From the NCBI GenBank assembly GCA_902477615.1, contig CABSHY010000011.1:1-15363 (forward strand): a stretch of DNA of 15,363 nucleotides, written 5' to 3'. Shown in pieces: positions 14,312 through 15,363 of the stretch (its first letter is position 1; each line of letters starts with the position of its first letter). The notes beneath the pieces were generated by a model, which saw only the letters and a program-made list of their open reading frames with translations, was not told the origin of the DNA and did no database searches. The position numbers were made by a program, and so were the translations under genes. This DNA is from an uncultured Sutterella sp. (GTDB taxonomy: Bacteria; Pseudomonadota; Gammaproteobacteria; Burkholderiales; Burkholderiaceae_F).

Positions 14312-14785
14312 ATGACCATTGCTATTTATGCCGGAACATTTGACCCTTTCACCTTGGGGCATCTTGATGTCTTGAACCGAGCCGTCGAGATTTTCGATGA
14401 AGTGATTGTTGCGGTAGCCGCCGACACGGGCAAATCCACCTTCTTTTCTTTTGAAGAACGGATTGCCCTTGCCCAAAATGTTCTAGCCGGCAAAGAAAAA
14501 GTTCGTGTCATTGGGTTTGAAGGACTTTTAAGCAAATTTGTTGAAGAACAAAATGCGAAAGTTCTCATTCGAGGTGTTCGCAACGGTAGCGACTTTGACT
14601 ACGAAACTCGTATGGCAAGCGTCAATCACGCCTTAAACCCAAAGGTACAAACGGTCTTTTTCCCTCCGATGGATGGAACACAATTTATCTCCGGTTCACT
14701 CGTGAGAGAAATCCATCGCTTGGGTGGCAATGTTGCGCCATTTGTACCGACTTGCGTAGCCAAAGCCCTTGCCAAAAAACAATAA
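14312..14785 (+). CDS. coaD: Phosphopantetheine adenylyltransferase
   Basis: CoaD joins 4'-phosphopantetheine and ATP to give dephospho-CoA, the fourth step of CoA synthesis, in the cytoplasm. The 157-residue protein is near the standard length and begins MTIAIYAGTFDPFTLGHLDVLNRA, containing the nucleotidyltransferase T-x-G-H motif. It also has VRVIGFEGLLSKFVEEQNAKVLIRGVRNGSDFDYE and the C-terminal ATP-site motif FISGSLVREI. The ATG at 14312 is preferred to the GTG at 14306, which overlaps the rsmD stop, because it gives the family N-terminus and has a purine-rich AGAAGAG upstream. It lies in an rsmD-coaD-ppx operon, with rsmD 2 nt before and the next gene 13 nt after. Confidence 0.96.
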   Translation: MTIAIYAGTFDPFTLGHLDVLNRAVEIFDEVIVAVAADTGKSTFFSFEERIALAQNVLAGKEKVRVIGFEGLLSKFVEEQNAKVLIRGVRNGSDFDYETRMASVNHALNPKVQTVFFPPMDGTQFISGSLVREIHRLGGNVAPFVPTCVAKALAKKQ

Positions 14786-14798
14786 GGATAAACTCGTT

Positions 14799-15363
14799 AT
14801 GCGTTTAGCAGCGATTGACCTCGGATCAAACAGTTTTCGACTCGAAGTGGGACACGTAGATGATGAGACCATTTCAACGGAAATCTATCTCAAGGAGGGC
14901 GTACGACTGGCTGCCGGCCTTGATGCCAATGGTTGCTTAACCGAAGAGATTCAAGAAAAAGCCCTTCTAGCTCTCGCGCGCTTTCGCGACCATCTTTCGG
15001 GTATCCCTCTGCACCAGATTCGAGCGGTGGGAACACAAACGCTTCGAACAGCAAAAAATGCGAAAGAGTTCTTAGATAAAGCACAAAACACACTCGGCTG
15101 CCCCATTGAAATCCTCAGTGGTCAGGAAGAAGCTCGACTCGTCTTTAAGGGGTGTTCCCACTCCTTGCCGGCAAGCAATGAAATTCGTCTCATTGTTGAC
15201 ATCGGCGGTGCCTCAACAGAACTTGTTGCCGGCAAACACTACGAAGCAATGTGTTGCGAATCGTTTCATGTGGGCTGTGTCAACACCACTGTTGAGCACT
15301 TTAAAAACGGCGAACTTACACCGATGGCTTTTGAGTCGGCCTATTTGGCTGCGATGGCAGAAT
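14799..15363 (+). CDS. Ppx/GppA family phosphatase (3' end cut off)
   Basis: The first 188 codons of an exopolyphosphatase / pppGpp phosphohydrolase family protein; the frame is open to the end of the window. These enzymes hydrolyse polyphosphate or pppGpp and share the actin/ASKHA fold. Visible motifs are the first phosphate-binding loop MRLAAIDLGSNSFRLEV (1-17), AVGTQTLRTAKN, EILSGQEEARLVFKG, and the second phosphate loop LIVDIGGASTELV, with the conserved D-I-G-G. Ppx and GppA cannot be told apart from this part alone. An AAGGA site at 14784-14788 precedes the ATG by 10 nt and overlaps the coaD stop, so the gene belongs to the rsmD-coaD operon. Confidence 0.92.
   Translation, partial: MRLAAIDLGSNSFRLEVGHVDDETISTEIYLKEGVRLAAGLDANGCLTEEIQEKALLALARFRDHLSGIPLHQIRAVGTQTLRTAKNAKEFLDKAQNTLGCPIEILSGQEEARLVFKGCSHSLPASNEIRLIVDIGGASTELVAGKHYEAMCCESFHVGCVNTTVEHFKNGELTPMAFESAYLAAMAE

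Noticed and set aside
1..15363. CRISPR array, insertion sequence, prophage, integron or toxin-antitoxin system
   Set aside because: No regularly spaced repeats, transposase, integrase, phage or paired small-gene signatures were found; the XRE gene has no toxin partner.

Overview
The window is an ordinary chromosomal stretch of a Gram-negative bacterium, most likely a betaproteobacterium of the order Burkholderiales. Its moderate GC content and leucine codon use heavy in TTG would fit the Sutterellaceae, but that placement is inference. Gene orders lolB-ispE-tRNA(Gln)-prs-rplY-pth and ftsY<>rsmD-coaD are the typical betaproteobacterial arrangements. LolB, Tat export and an AsmA-family protein point to a Gram-negative envelope. 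No insertion sequence, prophage, CRISPR array or toxin-antitoxin locus was seen.

Region 1 (1-3616, + strand): the 3' part of lolB (lipoprotein insertion), ispE (isoprenoid precursor synthesis) and a tRNA-Gln(TTG) form one tight unit ending in a strong terminator. A hairpin-rich leader of about 245 nt precedes prs (PRPP synthase), which has its own terminator. A new promoter and leader drive rplY (ribosomal protein L25/Ctc), which ends in another terminator.

Region 2 (3622-5182): a radical-SAM gene on the minus strand and, divergent from it, pth (peptidyl-tRNA hydrolase). They share an upstream region of about 160 bp that holds a 25-bp dyad.

Region 3 (5232-8682, + strand): a compact ABC importer of the iron/siderophore/cobalamin/heme class. 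It consists of a Tat-exported binding protein, a FecCD-type permease and an ATPase, joined by 4-nt and 1-nt overlaps. A DUF523 protein (TudS-like desulfidase family) follows. This looks like an accessory block placed between the housekeeping genes pth and ychF.

Region 4 (8767-12721, + strand): ychF, two tandem hairpins, a small XRE-type regulator, then a well-formed promoter whose -35 box lies inside an inverted repeat, driving a 736-residue AsmA-family envelope protein.

Region 5 (12691-15363): a shared bidirectional terminator, ftsY (SRP receptor) on the minus strand, and only 6 bp away from its start the divergent operon rsmD-coaD-ppx (rRNA methylation, CoA synthesis, exopolyphosphatase/GppA family). 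The last gene runs off the window.

The coding content is conventional. The points most worth checking are regulatory RNA and operator candidates: the prs leader, the rplY leader with a 22-codon upstream ORF, the dyad at the asmA promoter beside an orphan XRE regulator, and the A1-U72 pair of the tRNA-Gln. I did not find convincing evidence of a new multi-gene system.
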